A DNA stretch of 64,000 nt from Streptomyces sp. NBC_01214 (GTDB lineage Bacteria; Actinomycetota; Actinomycetes; Streptomycetales; Streptomycetaceae), in contig NZ_JAPEOS010000001.1 in NCBI RefSeq assembly GCF_026340975.1, positions 1,014,501 to 1,078,500 on the forward strand. Direction: 5' to 3'. Both the position numbers and the translations under genes were made by a program. The notes under the pieces were generated by a model. The model saw only the letters and a program-made list of their open reading frames with translations. It searched no databases and was not told where the DNA came from. Of the stretch, positions 55,570-64,000 are shown piece after piece; within the stretch, counting starts at the first letter, position 1, and every line of letters begins with the position of its first letter.

Positions 55570-58500
55570 TCACACCCGCGGCGGCAGCTTCGGGCGGCGC
55601 CGGTCCGGTACGTCCGTGTAGCCGGGCGGCACCGCGGCCGGGTCCTGTTCCAGCAGTTCCAGTGCCAGGTGCACGGCGTCGTCCAGTTGGGCGTGCCGCC
55701 CCTCCGCCCAGTCGAGCGGGGTGCGCTGGATCTCCAGGTCCGGCTCCACGCCGTGGTTCTCCACCGACCAGCCGTACTCCGGGAACCAGGCGGCGTTCAT
55801 CGGGACCGTGATCACCGTGCCGTCCCCGAGGGTGTGGCGGCCGGTCATGCCGACCACCCCGCCCCAGGTGCGCAGGCCCACCACCGGTCCCAGGCCCAGC
55901 AGTTTGAAGGCCGCGGTGATCATGTCCCCGTCGGAGGAGGTCGCTTCGTCGGCCAGCGCCACGATCGGACCACGGGGCGCGTTGGAGGCGTAACTGACCG
56001 GCTGCGCGTCCCGCGTGAGGTCCCAGCCGAGGATGGAACGGGTCAGCTTCTCCACCACCAGCTCGCTGATGTGGCCGCCCGCGTTGCCGCGCACGTCCAC
56101 GATCAGCGCGGGCCGGGACATCTCCATCCGCAGGTCGCGGTTGAACTGCGCCCAGCCCGAACCGCCCATGTCGGGGATGTGGAGGTAGCCGCACCGGCCG
56201 CCGCTGATCTCCCGGACCGCCTCGCGCCGCTTGGACACCCAGTCCTGGTAGCGCAGCGGCCGTTCGTCGATCAGCGGCACGATGGCGACCCGGCGGGCCC
56301 GGCCCTCGCCCGCAGCGGGCTGGAAGGTCAGCTCCACCGTGGTGCCGCCCGCCGCCGCCAGGAGCGGAGAGGGCCCGGCGACCGGGTCCACCGGTCGGCC
56401 GTCCACGTGGGTGAGCACCGCACCCTCCCGGATGCCGGTGCCGGCCAGCGGGGAGCGGGCCTTGGAGTCCGAGGACTCGCCGGGCAGGATCCGGCTGACC
56501 ACCCATTCCCCGTCCCGGGGGAAGAGGTTGGCGCCGAGCAGGCCGATCGCCCGCTGGTAGTGCGGGGGGCCTTCGTTGCGGCGCGCGGGGGAGACGTAGG
56601 CGTGCGAGGTGCCGAGTTCGCCGAGGACCTCGCGCAGCAGGTCGGCGAACTCGTCGGGCGAGGCGACCCGTTCGACCAGGGAGCGGTACTGGGCGAGCAC
56701 CCCGTCCCAGTCGATGCCGCACATCTTCGGCTCCCAGAAGTACGCGCGGATGATCCGCCCGGCCTCCTCGTAGGCCTGGCGCCACTCGGCCGCCGGGTCC
56801 ACCTCGTGCAGGATGCGCCGCAGGTCCAGGTAGACGGTCGAGTCGCTGTCGCCCGACTCGGTCGCCGGGACCGCGCGCAGGTCGCCGTCGTCGTTGATCA
56901 CGAGCCGGGTGCCGTCGCCGCTGACCGCGAACCAGTCCAGCCCCGAGGCCAGTTCGGTCTTGCGGGCCTTGGTGAGGTCGAAGTGCTCCAGCGTCGGTTT
57001 GCCGCTGATGTCGGCCGGGTTGGCGAAGGTCTCGCCGAGCGCGCCCGAGATCGGCCAGCGCAGCCACACCAGCCCGCCGCCGTGCACCGGGTACAGGGCC
57101 GAGTACTTGGACGCGGTCACCGGGAACGGGGTGACGCGGCTCTCCAGCCCCTCCACCTCCACGGTGACGGCGCCGTCGGCCTCGCCCGAGTCGCCCTCCG
57201 CCACGTCGAGTCCGCCGGCCGCGGGCCGGCCCTCGGCGGAGAGCGCGAAGGGGGAGGGGGTCGCGGAGTTCAGCGGCACCAGGTAGGGGCGGCAGCCCAG
57301 CGGGAAGGACAGGTCGCCGGTGTGCACGTCGTAGACCGGGTCGAAACCGCGCCAGGACAGGAAGGCCAGGTAGCGCCCGTCCCGGGTGAAGACCGGATTC
57401 TCGTCCTCGAAGCGGCCGTTGGTGACGTCGACGACGGTGCGGGCGCCGGGGCCGGAGATCCGGGCCATCTTGATCTGCCGCAGCGAACGCCCGATGCCCG
57501 GGTGCGACCAGGTCAGCCAGGCCCCGTCGGGGGAGAAGGCGAGGTCGGTGACGGGGCCGTTGATGGACCGGATCAGCTCGGTGACCTCGCCGTTGGACTC
57601 CTCGGTGGCGTCGAGGAGCAGCAGCCGGCCGTCGTTGGAGGCGATCGCGAGCCGTTCGCCGTCCGGGTCCGAGAGCAGTTCGGTGACCCGCCCGAGCTCG
57701 CCCGAGGCCAGCCGGCGCGGCTCCCGTTCCCCGGAGGCCCGCGGCAGGTAGGCGATCTCGATCGCGTCCTCGCCCTCGGCGTCGGTGACGTAGGCGACCT
57801 GCCCGCCGCTGCCGAGCATCTCCGGCAGCCGTACGCGCACGCCCGGGGTGTCGGCGATGGTGCGGGCCGGGCCGTCGCGGTGGGTCAGCCAGTAGAGGCT
57901 GCCGCGCACCACGACCGCGCTGGCGCGCCCGGTGGCGTCCACGGAGAGCGAGTCGACGTGGCTGGCGGCCGGCACCTGGTACGTACGCCGGCCCGCGCGC
58001 GGCCCGCCGAGGCGGACGTCGAGCTTGCGCGGGACGGCGTCCGGGGCCAGGGACTCGACGAGCCAGAGGTCCCCGGCGCACTGGTAGACGACGCGGGAGC
58101 CGTCGCTGGAGGCGTGCCGGGCGTAAAACTCCTCGTGATCGGTGTGGCGGCGCAGATCGGTGCCGTCGGGCAGGCAGGAGTACAGGTTGCCGATGCCCTC
58201 GTGGTCGGAGAGGAAGGCGATCCTGCCGTCCACGAACATCGGGGAGTCGAGGTGGCCCTCGACGTCCTCCAGCAGCCGCTGCCCGTGCAGCCACAGCCGG
58301 CCGGTGGCCCCGCCGCGGTAGCGCTTCCAGGCGGCGGGCTCGTGCGGCGGCTTGCCGGTGAGCAGCAGGGAGTGCCGCTCGCCCTCCTCCGTGGCGTGCA
58401 CCTGGATGTCGGAGACGGGCCCCCAGGGCAGGCGCCCGCCGGGGCTGCCGTCGGTGGGGAGGGTGTAGGCCCAGGCGAAGTAGGAGAAGGGCTGGCTGTG

Positions 58501-58851
58501 CGAGGACACGGCCAGGATGTCGCTGCGGCCGTCCTCGTCGGGCGGGGTCCAGCCGCAGACGCGGGTGTCGAGGGCGCCCCAGTGGGTCAGCTGGCGGGCG
58601 GGGCCGCCGTCGACGGGGGCGAGGTGGATCTCGGGGTCGAGGCTGCGCCAGGTGGTGAAGGCGATGTGCCTCCCGTCGGGGGAGAAGCGGGGGTGGCCGA
58701 CGCGGGTCCGGTCGACGGTGATGCGCCAGGCCCGTCCGGGCGTCTGGCCGTCGGGGACCAGCGGGGCGACCCAGAGGTCGTCCTCGGTGGCGAAGCAGAG
58801 GAGGTCGTCGTGCAAGTGCGGGAAACGGAGGTACGCGACGTCGTGACTCAC
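55570..58851 (-). CDS. tricorn protease (S41 family)
   Basis: 1093 residues from a GTG at 58849-58851. A beta-propeller region occupies the first ~670 residues with TolB-like repeats (HPRFSPDGRHIAFTTWRS, DLAFSPDGAWLTWS, NPVFTRDGRYLAFLSWRG). Then come the tricorn core domains: LGELGTSHAYVSPA (catalytic His), a PDZ domain with GTGIREGAVLTHVDGRPV, and the S41 peptidase VDVRGNAGGHISEL and ALADEATSSDGDMITAAFKLLG (catalytic Ser). Tricorn trims peptides made by the proteasome; length is normal. A GDSGEADG linker separates the propellers. Confidence 0.95.
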   Translation of the reverse strand: MSHDVAYLRFPHLHDDLLCFATEDDLWVAPLVPDGQTPGRAWRITVDRTRVGHPRFSPDGRHIAFTTWRSLDPEIHLAPVDGGPARQLTHWGALDTRVCGWTPPDEDGRSDILAVSSHSQPFSYFAWAYTLPTDGSPGGRLPWGPVSDIQVHATEEGERHSLLLTGKPPHEPAAWKRYRGGATGRLWLHGQRLLEDVEGHLDSPMFVDGRIAFLSDHEGIGNLYSCLPDGTDLRRHTDHEEFYARHASSDGSRVVYQCAGDLWLVESLAPDAVPRKLDVRLGGPRAGRRTYQVPAASHVDSLSVDATGRASAVVVRGSLYWLTHRDGPARTIADTPGVRVRLPEMLGSGGQVAYVTDAEGEDAIEIAYLPRASGEREPRRLASGELGRVTELLSDPDGERLAIASNDGRLLLLDATEESNGEVTELIRSINGPVTDLAFSPDGAWLTWSHPGIGRSLRQIKMARISGPGARTVVDVTNGRFEDENPVFTRDGRYLAFLSWRGFDPVYDVHTGDLSFPLGCRPYLVPLNSATPSPFALSAEGRPAAGGLDVAEGDSGEADGAVTVEVEGLESRVTPFPVTASKYSALYPVHGGGLVWLRWPISGALGETFANPADISGKPTLEHFDLTKARKTELASGLDWFAVSGDGTRLVINDDGDLRAVPATESGDSDSTVYLDLRRILHEVDPAAEWRQAYEEAGRIIRAYFWEPKMCGIDWDGVLAQYRSLVERVASPDEFADLLREVLGELGTSHAYVSPARRNEGPPHYQRAIGLLGANLFPRDGEWVVSRILPGESSDSKARSPLAGTGIREGAVLTHVDGRPVDPVAGPSPLLAAAGGTTVELTFQPAAGEGRARRVAIVPLIDERPLRYQDWVSKRREAVREISGGRCGYLHIPDMGGSGWAQFNRDLRMEMSRPALIVDVRGNAGGHISELVVEKLTRSILGWDLTRDAQPVSYASNAPRGPIVALADEATSSDGDMITAAFKLLGLGPVVGLRTWGGVVGMTGRHTLGDGTVITVPMNAAWFPEYGWSVENHGVEPDLEIQRTPLDWAEGRHAQLDDAVHLALELLEQDPAAVPPGYTDVPDRRRPKLPPRV

Positions 58852-58918
58852 CCCCCAATGCTTTCCGTGGAGGGGGGCCCTGGCAACTCGTACAGGTGAT
58901 CCATGCCACTGCCCGCAG

Positions 58919-58983
58919 CGAAACGGAACGGTTTCGTTTCGCTTGGCGTGGGGGTATCGTCTTAAGCGTACGGAACAGTTTCG
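58919..58983. promoter_or_regulatory. duplicated TetR operator candidate
   Basis: ACGGAACGGTTTCG (58923-58936) and ACGGAACAGTTTCG (58970-58983) are near-identical direct copies 47 bp apart, each with inverted GAAAC/GTTTC-type symmetry (CGAAAC-N6-GTTTCG at 58919-58936). They lie 20-85 bp upstream of the TetR start (59004) and downstream of the divergent tricorn start, a place expected for TetR autoregulation. Confidence 0.65.
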
Positions 58984-59003
58984 CTTCGATGGGAGGCACG
59001 GAC

Positions 59004-59594
59004 ATGACCGAGGCGATGGCGGCTCGGCGCAGCCGGATCACCCCCGAGCGACAGGCCGAACTGCACGAGGCGGTCCTCGACCTCCTGCGTGACGTCGGCT
59101 ACGAGGCGCTGACCATGGACGCGGTCGCCGCCCGTACGAAGTCCAGCAAGGCCACCCTCTACCGCCAGTGGGGGAGCAAGCCGGAGCTGGTCGCCAAGGC
59201 CCTGCGCTGCACGCAGCCGGTCTCGCTGCGCGAGATCGACACGGGCAGCCTGCGCGGGGACTTCGCGCGCATGGTCGAGCACTCCGACGACGCGCAGATG
59301 GCCAAGGACACCGCGCTGATGCGGGGTCTGGCCCATGCCGTCCACGAGAGCCCGGAGCTGCACAAGGCCCTGCGCGACCTGCTCGTCGACCCGGAGATCA
59401 ACGGTCTCCAGACGATGCTGCGGCGCGCGGTGGACCGGGGCGAGATCCGCCCGGACTGTCCCGCGCTCGACTTCGTACCGCACATGCTCATCGGGGCGTT
59501 CATCGCGCTCCCGTTGATCGAGGACCGCTCGGTGGACCGGGCCTTCCTCGGTGACTTCATCGACGCCGTGGTCTTCCCCGCCCTCGGCGTCTGA
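59004..59594 (+). CDS. TetR family transcriptional regulator
   Basis: 196 residues from the ATG at 59004 with GGGAGG 8 nt upstream; earlier in-frame starts would run through the operator. The N-terminal helix-turn-helix is at about 15-60: ERQAELHEAVLDLLRDVGYEALTMDAVAARTKSSKATLYRQWGSKPELV. A C-terminal ligand domain follows (LMRGLAHAVHESPELHKALRDLL). It is 130 bp upstream of an MMPL transporter in the same direction and likely regulates it and itself. Confidence 0.93.
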   Translation: MTEAMAARRSRITPERQAELHEAVLDLLRDVGYEALTMDAVAARTKSSKATLYRQWGSKPELVAKALRCTQPVSLREIDTGSLRGDFARMVEHSDDAQMAKDTALMRGLAHAVHESPELHKALRDLLVDPEINGLQTMLRRAVDRGEIRPDCPALDFVPHMLIGAFIALPLIEDRSVDRAFLGDFIDAVVFPALGV

Positions 59595-59724
59595 TCCTCA
59601 CTCCACCCCGTCCCCGGCACCGCCCTCCGCTGTTCCTGACACGCCGCTCTCGTCGTCGGGCCGGCTCTTCACGCCCTGATCCGATCCGGATCCATCCCAC
59701 GACCTGAACGGGAGAACCACCGAC

Positions 59725-61932
59725 GTGGCTACCTTCCTCTACCGACTCGGCAGAGGCGCCTTCCGGCGCCGCGGCCTCGTCGCCCTCCTCTGGGTGGCGC
59801 TGCTGTTCGCCGCCGGCTTCGGCGCCGCCACGGCGGCCGCGCCCACCTCCGGCTCGTTCTCGATACCCGGCTCGGAGGCCCAGAAGGCCTTCGACCTGCT
59901 GGACGAGCGCTTCCCGGGCATGGCCGCCGACGGCGCCACCGCCCGCATCGTCATCAAGGCGCCCGAGGGCGCCAAGGTCACCGACCCCGGCCCCAAGGCC
60001 GAGGTCCAGAAGATCGTCTCGGGTCTGAAGACCGGACCGGGCGCGGCCGAGATCTCCTCCGTCGCCGACCCGTACGAGGTCCAGGCGGTGAGCCAGGACG
60101 GCTCCACCGCCTACATCAGCGCCAAGTACACCGTCAGCGGCATGGAGCTGAAGAAGGACACCCGCGAGGCGCTCAAGGACTCGGGCGAGGCCGCCAAGGC
60201 CGCCGGGCTGAACGTCCAGATCGGCGGCGACGCGCTGATGGCGGCCCCCGAGACGGGCTCCGGCGAGATCATCGGCATCGCGGTCGCCGCGATCGTCCTC
60301 GTCATCACCTTCGGCTCGCTGATCGCCGCCGGTCTGCCGCTGCTGACCGCGATCATCGGCGTGGGCATCGGCGTCTCCTCCATCACCGCGCTCGCCAACG
60401 TGCTGGACCTCGGCAACACCACCGCCACCCTCGCGACGATGATCGGCCTCGCGGTCGGCATCGACTACGCCCTCTTCATCGTCTCCCGCTACCGCGTGGA
60501 GCTCGCCGAGGGCCGCGAGCGGGACGAGGCCGCCGGCCGCGCCGTCGGAACTGCTGGTTCCGCCGTCGTCTTCGCCGGTCTGACCGTGGTCATCGCCCTG
60601 GTGGGCCTGGCCGTCGTCAACCTCCCCATGCTGACCAAGATGGGCTTCGCGGCCGCGGGCACCGTGGTCATCGCCGTGCTCGTCGCGCTGACCCTGGTGC
60701 CGGCCATCCTGGCCTTCGCGGGCAAGAAGGTGCTGCCCGCGGGCGAGAAGAGCCGGCTGTTCGGCAAGGCCAAGCCGGCGGGCGCCGAGAAGAAGGCCAA
60801 CGGTGGTACCCGCTGGGCCCGCTTCGTCCTGCGCCGCCCCGTCATGGTGCTGCTGGCCGGTGTGATCGGCCTCGGCGTCATCGCCGTCCCGGCGAGCAAG
60901 CTGGAGATGGGCCTGCCGGACGACGGCGCCCAGCCGGTCTCCACCACCCAGCGCCAGGCGTACGACCTGCTGTCCGACGGCTTCGGTCCGGGCTTCAACG
61001 GCCCGCTGATGGTGGTCGTGGACGGCAACAAGGCGCTGGCCGACTCCACCGTCGACCGGATCAAGGGTCTGGACGGGGTCGTCGCGGTCACCCCGCCGAC
61101 CCTCAACGAGGCCGGCGACGCCGCGGTGATCACCGTGATCCCGAAGGACCGCCCGTCTTCCACGCACACCGAGGAACTGGTCCACGAGATCCGCGACGGC
61201 AGCGGGGACAACGTCCTCGTCACCGGCGCCACCGCGATGAACATCGACTTCTCGCAGAAGATGAACGACGCGCTGCTGCCCTACCTGGCGCTCGTCGTCG
61301 GCCTGGCCTTCCTGCTGCTGATGCTCGTCTTCCGCTCGATCCTGGTCCCGCTCAAGGCGGCCCTCGGCTTCCTGCTCTCGGTCGTCGCCGCCCTCGGTGC
61401 CGTCGTCGCGGTCTTCCAGTGGGGCTGGCTCGGCTCGGTCTTCGGGGTGGAGCAGACCGGTCCGATCATGTCGATGATGCCGATCTTCATGGTGGGCGTC
61501 GTCTTCGGTCTGGCCATGGACTACGAGGTCTTCCTCGTCACCCGGATGCGTGAGGCGTACGTCCACGGCGAGCGCCCGGGCCAGGCCGTGGTCACCGGCT
61601 TCCAGTACAGCGCGCGGGTCGTCGTGGCCGCCGCCATCATCATGATCGCCGTCTTCGCCGGCTTCATGGGCGCCAGCGACCAGATGGTGAAGATGATCGG
61701 CTTCGGTCTGGCCGTCGCCGTCTTCTTCGACGCCTTCGTGGTCCGCATGGCCATCGTCCCGGCGGTGCTCGCCCTGCTCGGGCACAAGGCCTGGTGGCTG
61801 CCGAAGTGGCTGGACCGGCTGCTGCCGAACGTGGACGTGGAGGGCGAGAGCCTGCGCAAGCACCTGGAGTCCACGCAGTCCCCGCAGGGCCCGAAGGGCC
61901 CGGACAAGGACCGCGAGCTCGTCGGGGCCTGA
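59725..61932 (+). CDS. MMPL family RND transporter
   Basis: 735 residues from a GTG at 59725 (GGGAG upstream). Two repeats of one plus five membrane helices surround extracytoplasmic domains, as in MmpL/RND permeases: TM1 (FRRRGLVALLWVALLFAAGFG), the first five-helix block ending in VPAILAF, and the second containing FGLAMDYEVFLVTRMREAY (the conserved Asp-Tyr pair for proton coupling; GLAVGIDYALFIVSRYR in the first). Such proteins export lipids, pigments or drugs. The tail is polar and basic. Control by the preceding TetR is likely. Confidence 0.93.
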   Translation: MATFLYRLGRGAFRRRGLVALLWVALLFAAGFGAATAAAPTSGSFSIPGSEAQKAFDLLDERFPGMAADGATARIVIKAPEGAKVTDPGPKAEVQKIVSGLKTGPGAAEISSVADPYEVQAVSQDGSTAYISAKYTVSGMELKKDTREALKDSGEAAKAAGLNVQIGGDALMAAPETGSGEIIGIAVAAIVLVITFGSLIAAGLPLLTAIIGVGIGVSSITALANVLDLGNTTATLATMIGLAVGIDYALFIVSRYRVELAEGRERDEAAGRAVGTAGSAVVFAGLTVVIALVGLAVVNLPMLTKMGFAAAGTVVIAVLVALTLVPAILAFAGKKVLPAGEKSRLFGKAKPAGAEKKANGGTRWARFVLRRPVMVLLAGVIGLGVIAVPASKLEMGLPDDGAQPVSTTQRQAYDLLSDGFGPGFNGPLMVVVDGNKALADSTVDRIKGLDGVVAVTPPTLNEAGDAAVITVIPKDRPSSTHTEELVHEIRDGSGDNVLVTGATAMNIDFSQKMNDALLPYLALVVGLAFLLLMLVFRSILVPLKAALGFLLSVVAALGAVVAVFQWGWLGSVFGVEQTGPIMSMMPIFMVGVVFGLAMDYEVFLVTRMREAYVHGERPGQAVVTGFQYSARVVVAAAIIMIAVFAGFMGASDQMVKMIGFGLAVAVFFDAFVVRMAIVPAVLALLGHKAWWLPKWLDRLLPNVDVEGESLRKHLESTQSPQGPKGPDKDRELVGA

Positions 61933-61963
61933 CCCTGCCGGTTCCGCACCGGCCGACAGGACG

Positions 61964-62014
61964 GCCCGGCCCCGTACCGCCCGATGATCAGGTGGTACGG
62001 GGCCGGGCTTGTTT
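61964..62014. terminator. 15-bp stem terminator
   Basis: GCCCGGCCCCGTACC (61964-61978) pairs perfectly with GGTACGGGGCCGGGC (61994-62008), followed by TTGTTT. It separates the MMPL gene (stop 61932) from the convergent SsgA-like gene (stop 62019) and has a T-rich tail on the plus strand. Confidence 0.88.
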
Positions 62015-62018
62015 ACGC

Positions 62019-62423
62019 CTAACGGGTGGCGGCGGCCGCGGGGGCGTACGTACGCCGCAGGAACCGGCGCAGCGCGGCGATGTCGAACTGGACGACGGCG
62101 ACGCCCTCGGGGGAGTGGAACTCGACGACCGCCTGGACGCGGCCGCAGGGCCAGATCCGTACGTCCCCGGTCCCCGTCGGGGCCTGGAGGCCCGCCTCGA
62201 GGAGGGCGCGGGGGAAGACCCACTCGTTGTCGGTGCCTTCGGGGGACAGGCCCGCCGGGAAGACGATCCGTACGGCCAGCGGCTCGGCGGAGGCGAAGCG
62301 CAGGGCGACCGGGATGGTCCGGTAGAGGGGGTCGTCCGTGATGACGCGGGCACGGACCCGTTCCTCGACGGCGGTCGCGGTCGCGGTGGCGGTCGCTGGG
62401 GGATTCTCGGCGGTTGCTGACAT
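62019..62423 (-). CDS. SsgA-like sporulation/cell-division regulator (SALP)
   Basis: 134 residues from the ATG at 62421-62423 with GAGGAG about 9 nt upstream. After an Ala/Thr repeat (TATATATA, residues 10-18) the SsgA fold is clear: PVALRFASAEPLAVRIVFP, EWVFPRALLEAGLQAPTGTGDVRIWP, VVEFHSPEGVAVVQFDIAALRRFLRRTYA. SALPs control septum placement, peptidoglycan change and spore maturation. The tail after the last helix is short compared with SsgA/SsgB, which matches smaller SALPs. Which paralogue it is cannot be told. Confidence 0.9.
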   Translation of the reverse strand: MSATAENPPATATATATAVEERVRARVITDDPLYRTIPVALRFASAEPLAVRIVFPAGLSPEGTDNEWVFPRALLEAGLQAPTGTGDVRIWPCGRVQAVVEFHSPEGVAVVQFDIAALRRFLRRTYAPAAAATR

Positions 62424-62524
62424 CGACAAGACTCCTCGAAATCAGAACATTTGCGTCCTTTTGTCCCGTCCAGCCTCGCACATTCCCACGAAACCGCACG
62501 GGTCCATTTGTGATGCGCCCGCTC

Positions 62525-62541
62525 TTGCCAACGGTTTGCAA
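62525..62541 (+). promoter_or_regulatory. Nur-box-like site upstream of cbiM
   Basis: TTGCCA-ACGGT-TTGCAA matches the Streptomyces nickel-uptake regulator (Nur) box pattern tTGCaa-N5-ttGCAA except for one or two bases in the left arm. It lies 59 bp before the transporter start and could cover a -35 region, with a TATGGT at 62550 as a possible -10. Nur with nickel represses nickel-uptake genes. Confidence 0.65.
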
Positions 62542-62599
62542 CTGGGCACTATGGTTGAACAGCTAAAGACTGCATAAGACGCGGAAGCGGAGCCCCTCC

Positions 62600-63673
62600 A
62601 TGCATGTGCCCGACGGATTCATCAACGCACCCGTCTCGGTGGCCGCCGGAGTGGTGGCAGCCGCCGCGGTGGCCGTCAGCCTCCGCGGCGCCCGCCGCGA
62701 ACTCGACGAGCGCACCGCGCCGCTCGCCGGTCTCGTCGCCGCCTTCATCTTCGCCGTGCAGATGCTGAACTTCCCGGTCGCGGCCGGCACCAGCGGCCAC
62801 CTCCTGGGCGGGGCGCTCGCCGCGATACTCGTCGGCCCCTACACCGGCGTGCTGTGCGTGTCCGTCGTCCTGCTCATGCAGGGCATCCTCTTCGCCGACG
62901 GCGGCCTGACCGCCCTCGGCGTGAACGTCACCGTCATGGGCGTCGTCACCGTCGTCGTCGCCTACGCGATCTTCCGCGGGCTGCTCGGTCTCCTGCCGCC
63001 CACCCGCCGCTCGGTCACCGCGGCCGCCTTCACGGCGGCCCTGCTCTCGGTGCCCGCCGCGGCCGCCGCCTTCACCCTGGTCTACGCCGTCGGCGGCACG
63101 ACCGACGTGCCCATCGGCAAGGTGCTCACCGCCATGGTCGGCGTGCACGTGCTCATCGGCATCGGCGAGGCCGCCATCACCGCCGCGACCGTGGGCGCCG
63201 TGATCGCGGTGCGTCCCGACCTGGTGCACGGGGCCCGCGGGCTGGCCTCGCCCCTGAAGCTGCGCGTCGGCGGCGAGCTCGTCGACGCACCGGCCGCACC
63301 GGCCGCGGCCGCCGCACCCGCTGCCGCCGGCGCCGGATCGACGAAGAAGGTGTGGGTGACCGGCCTGGTCACCGCCCTCGTGCTCGCCGGCTTCGTCTCC
63401 TTCTACGCCTCCGCCAACCCCGACGGCCTGGAGAAGGTCGCCGCGGACAAGGGCATCGACGCGAAGGTCGAGGAGCACGCCGCCGCGGACTCCCCGCTCG
63501 CCGACTACGGCGTCAAGGACGTCGACGACGCCCGCCTGTCCGGCGGACTCGCCGGGGTCATCGGCGTCGGCGTGACCGTCGTCGCCGGCACCGGCATCTT
63601 CTGGGCCGTGCGCCGCCGCCGGACGGAAGACCTGACCGCCACCTCCACCGCGACCTCCGCATCGGCGGGCTGA
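62600..63673 (+). CDS. cbiM: CbiM/NikM-type ECF transporter S component fused to a PDGLE domain
   Basis: 357 residues; ATG at 62600 with GGAAGCGGAG upstream. The N-terminus MHVPDGFINAPV has the conserved His2 that binds the metal with the free amino end. CbiM features: FPVAAGTSGHLLGGALAAILVGPYTG and LLMQGILFADGGLTALGVNVTVMG. After a Pro/Ala linker (about residues 235-252) a CbiN-like PDGLE domain appears (ANPDGLEKVAADKG) with two more helices. The fused protein takes up Ni2+ or Co2+ together with CbiQ and an ATPase. The Nur-like box favours nickel. Confidence 0.92.
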   Translation: MHVPDGFINAPVSVAAGVVAAAAVAVSLRGARRELDERTAPLAGLVAAFIFAVQMLNFPVAAGTSGHLLGGALAAILVGPYTGVLCVSVVLLMQGILFADGGLTALGVNVTVMGVVTVVVAYAIFRGLLGLLPPTRRSVTAAAFTAALLSVPAAAAAFTLVYAVGGTTDVPIGKVLTAMVGVHVLIGIGEAAITAATVGAVIAVRPDLVHGARGLASPLKLRVGGELVDAPAAPAAAAAPAAAGAGSTKKVWVTGLVTALVLAGFVSFYASANPDGLEKVAADKGIDAKVEEHAAADSPLADYGVKDVDDARLSGGLAGVIGVGVTVVAGTGIFWAVRRRRTEDLTATSTATSASAG

Positions 63674-63676
63674 CAC

Positions 63677-64000
63677 ATGGGGGCCGGCCACGCCCACAAG
63701 CTCTACCGCCACGGCCACTCGCCGGTCCACGACCTGCCGGCGCACTGCAAGCTCGCCGCGACCCTGGCCTTCGTCGTGGTCGTCGTGTCCACACCGCGCG
63801 AGGCGGTGTGGGCCTTCGGCCTGTACGCCGTCCTCATCGCGGCGGTGGCCGCCGTCGCCCGGATCCCGGCCGGGTTCCTGCTCCGGCGGCTGCTGATCGA
63901 GGTGCCCTTCGTCGCCTTCGCCGTGCTCATGCCCTTCGTGGCCGAGGGCGAGCGGGTGCAGGTGCTCGGCATGTCGCTCAGCGTCTCGGGCCTCTGGGGC
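63677..64000 (+). CDS. cbiQ: CbiQ-type ECF transporter T component, 5' part
   Basis: The first 108 residues are visible from the ATG at 63677; the gene leaves the window open. The start MGAGHAHKLYRHGHSPVHDLPAHCKLAATLAFVVVVV has His-rich residues and the first membrane helix typical of CbiQ; a second helix (AFGLYAVLIAAVAAVARIP) and LLIEVPFVAFAVLMPF follow. It is the energy-coupling membrane scaffold for CbiM. It starts 3 nt after the cbiM stop, so they form one operon, probably with cbiO beyond the end. Confidence 0.9.
   Translation, partial: MGAGHAHKLYRHGHSPVHDLPAHCKLAATLAFVVVVVSTPREAVWAFGLYAVLIAAVAAVARIPAGFLLRRLLIEVPFVAFAVLMPFVAEGERVQVLGMSLSVSGLWG

Noticed and set aside
62424..62599. Cobalamin riboswitch before cbiM
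   Set aside because: The 176-bp gap is too short and lacks the B12-box pattern; a Nur-like box is present instead.

Overview
The window is chromosomal DNA of a Streptomyces. By eye the base composition is very high in G+C, and the genes use GTG, TTG and even CTG starts with overlapping stop/start junctions. It encodes chaplins, a rodlin, an SsgA-like protein, a SepX/GlpR-like divisome protein, SpoIIE-type phosphatase architecture and a tricorn protease. I see no phage, integrase, transposase or CRISPR array.

Region 1 (1-4510) is a cell-surface block. It holds the tail of a short chaplin, a small secreted protein, a long sortase-anchored chaplin with one chaplin domain, a second short chaplin, a rodlin, and a secreted DUF3344-like protein. 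Region 2 (4530-20451) is an exopolysaccharide locus: two GT4 glycosyltransferases, an initiating polyprenyl glycosylphosphotransferase, an O-antigen-ligase/polymerase-like protein, a MurJ/MviN-like flippase with a giant repetitive N-terminus, a polysaccharide deacetylase, a Wzz-like chain-length protein, a CelD/BioF2-type acyltransferase, a secreted GH26 hydrolase on the opposite strand, an ATP-grasp ligase, a FAD oxidoreductase and a small repeat protein. Most junctions overlap by 1-11 nt, which suggests coordinated translation. The position beside the hydrophobic-sheath genes suggests a surface glycan made together with the aerial-hypha sheath; this is inference.

Region 3 (20452-35601) is mixed. 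It carries a PAS-GAF-PP2C-ATPase regulator, small secreted proteins, a P450, LtrA-like and MscL membrane proteins, a SAF-domain protein, a frame-disrupted type-1 OMP-decarboxylase paralogue, an AhpD-like protein, MTA phosphorylase, an FmdB/Ruc-like zinc-ribbon gene behind a CIRCE element, an MFS exporter and a K+/H+ antiporter whose best start is CTG. Region 4 (35835-44828) contains a penicillin acylase, 5-formyl-THF cyclo-ligase, galU, moeA, moaC, mog, a RimJ-like acetyltransferase (again with a CTG start) and SepX, followed by tRNA-Ala(CGC). The order cyclo-ligase/galU/moeA/rimJ/sepX matches the mycobacterial Rv0992c-Rv0996 arrangement, with moaC and mog added.

Region 5 (44829-64000) begins with two unrecognised genes beside the tRNA, one behind a 19-bp palindrome. 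Next come an aldo-keto reductase, a CoA-transferase with rearranged halves, a 29-bp tandem repeat, a GNAT, exonuclease III, and a MerR / flavin monooxygenase / alpha-beta hydrolase / SDR module resembling the start of the mycobacterial mymA operon. It ends with a tricorn protease, a TetR-MMPL pair with duplicated operators, an SsgA-like protein and the first genes of a nickel/cobalt ECF transporter behind a Nur-like box. The last gene (CbiQ-like) runs off the end.
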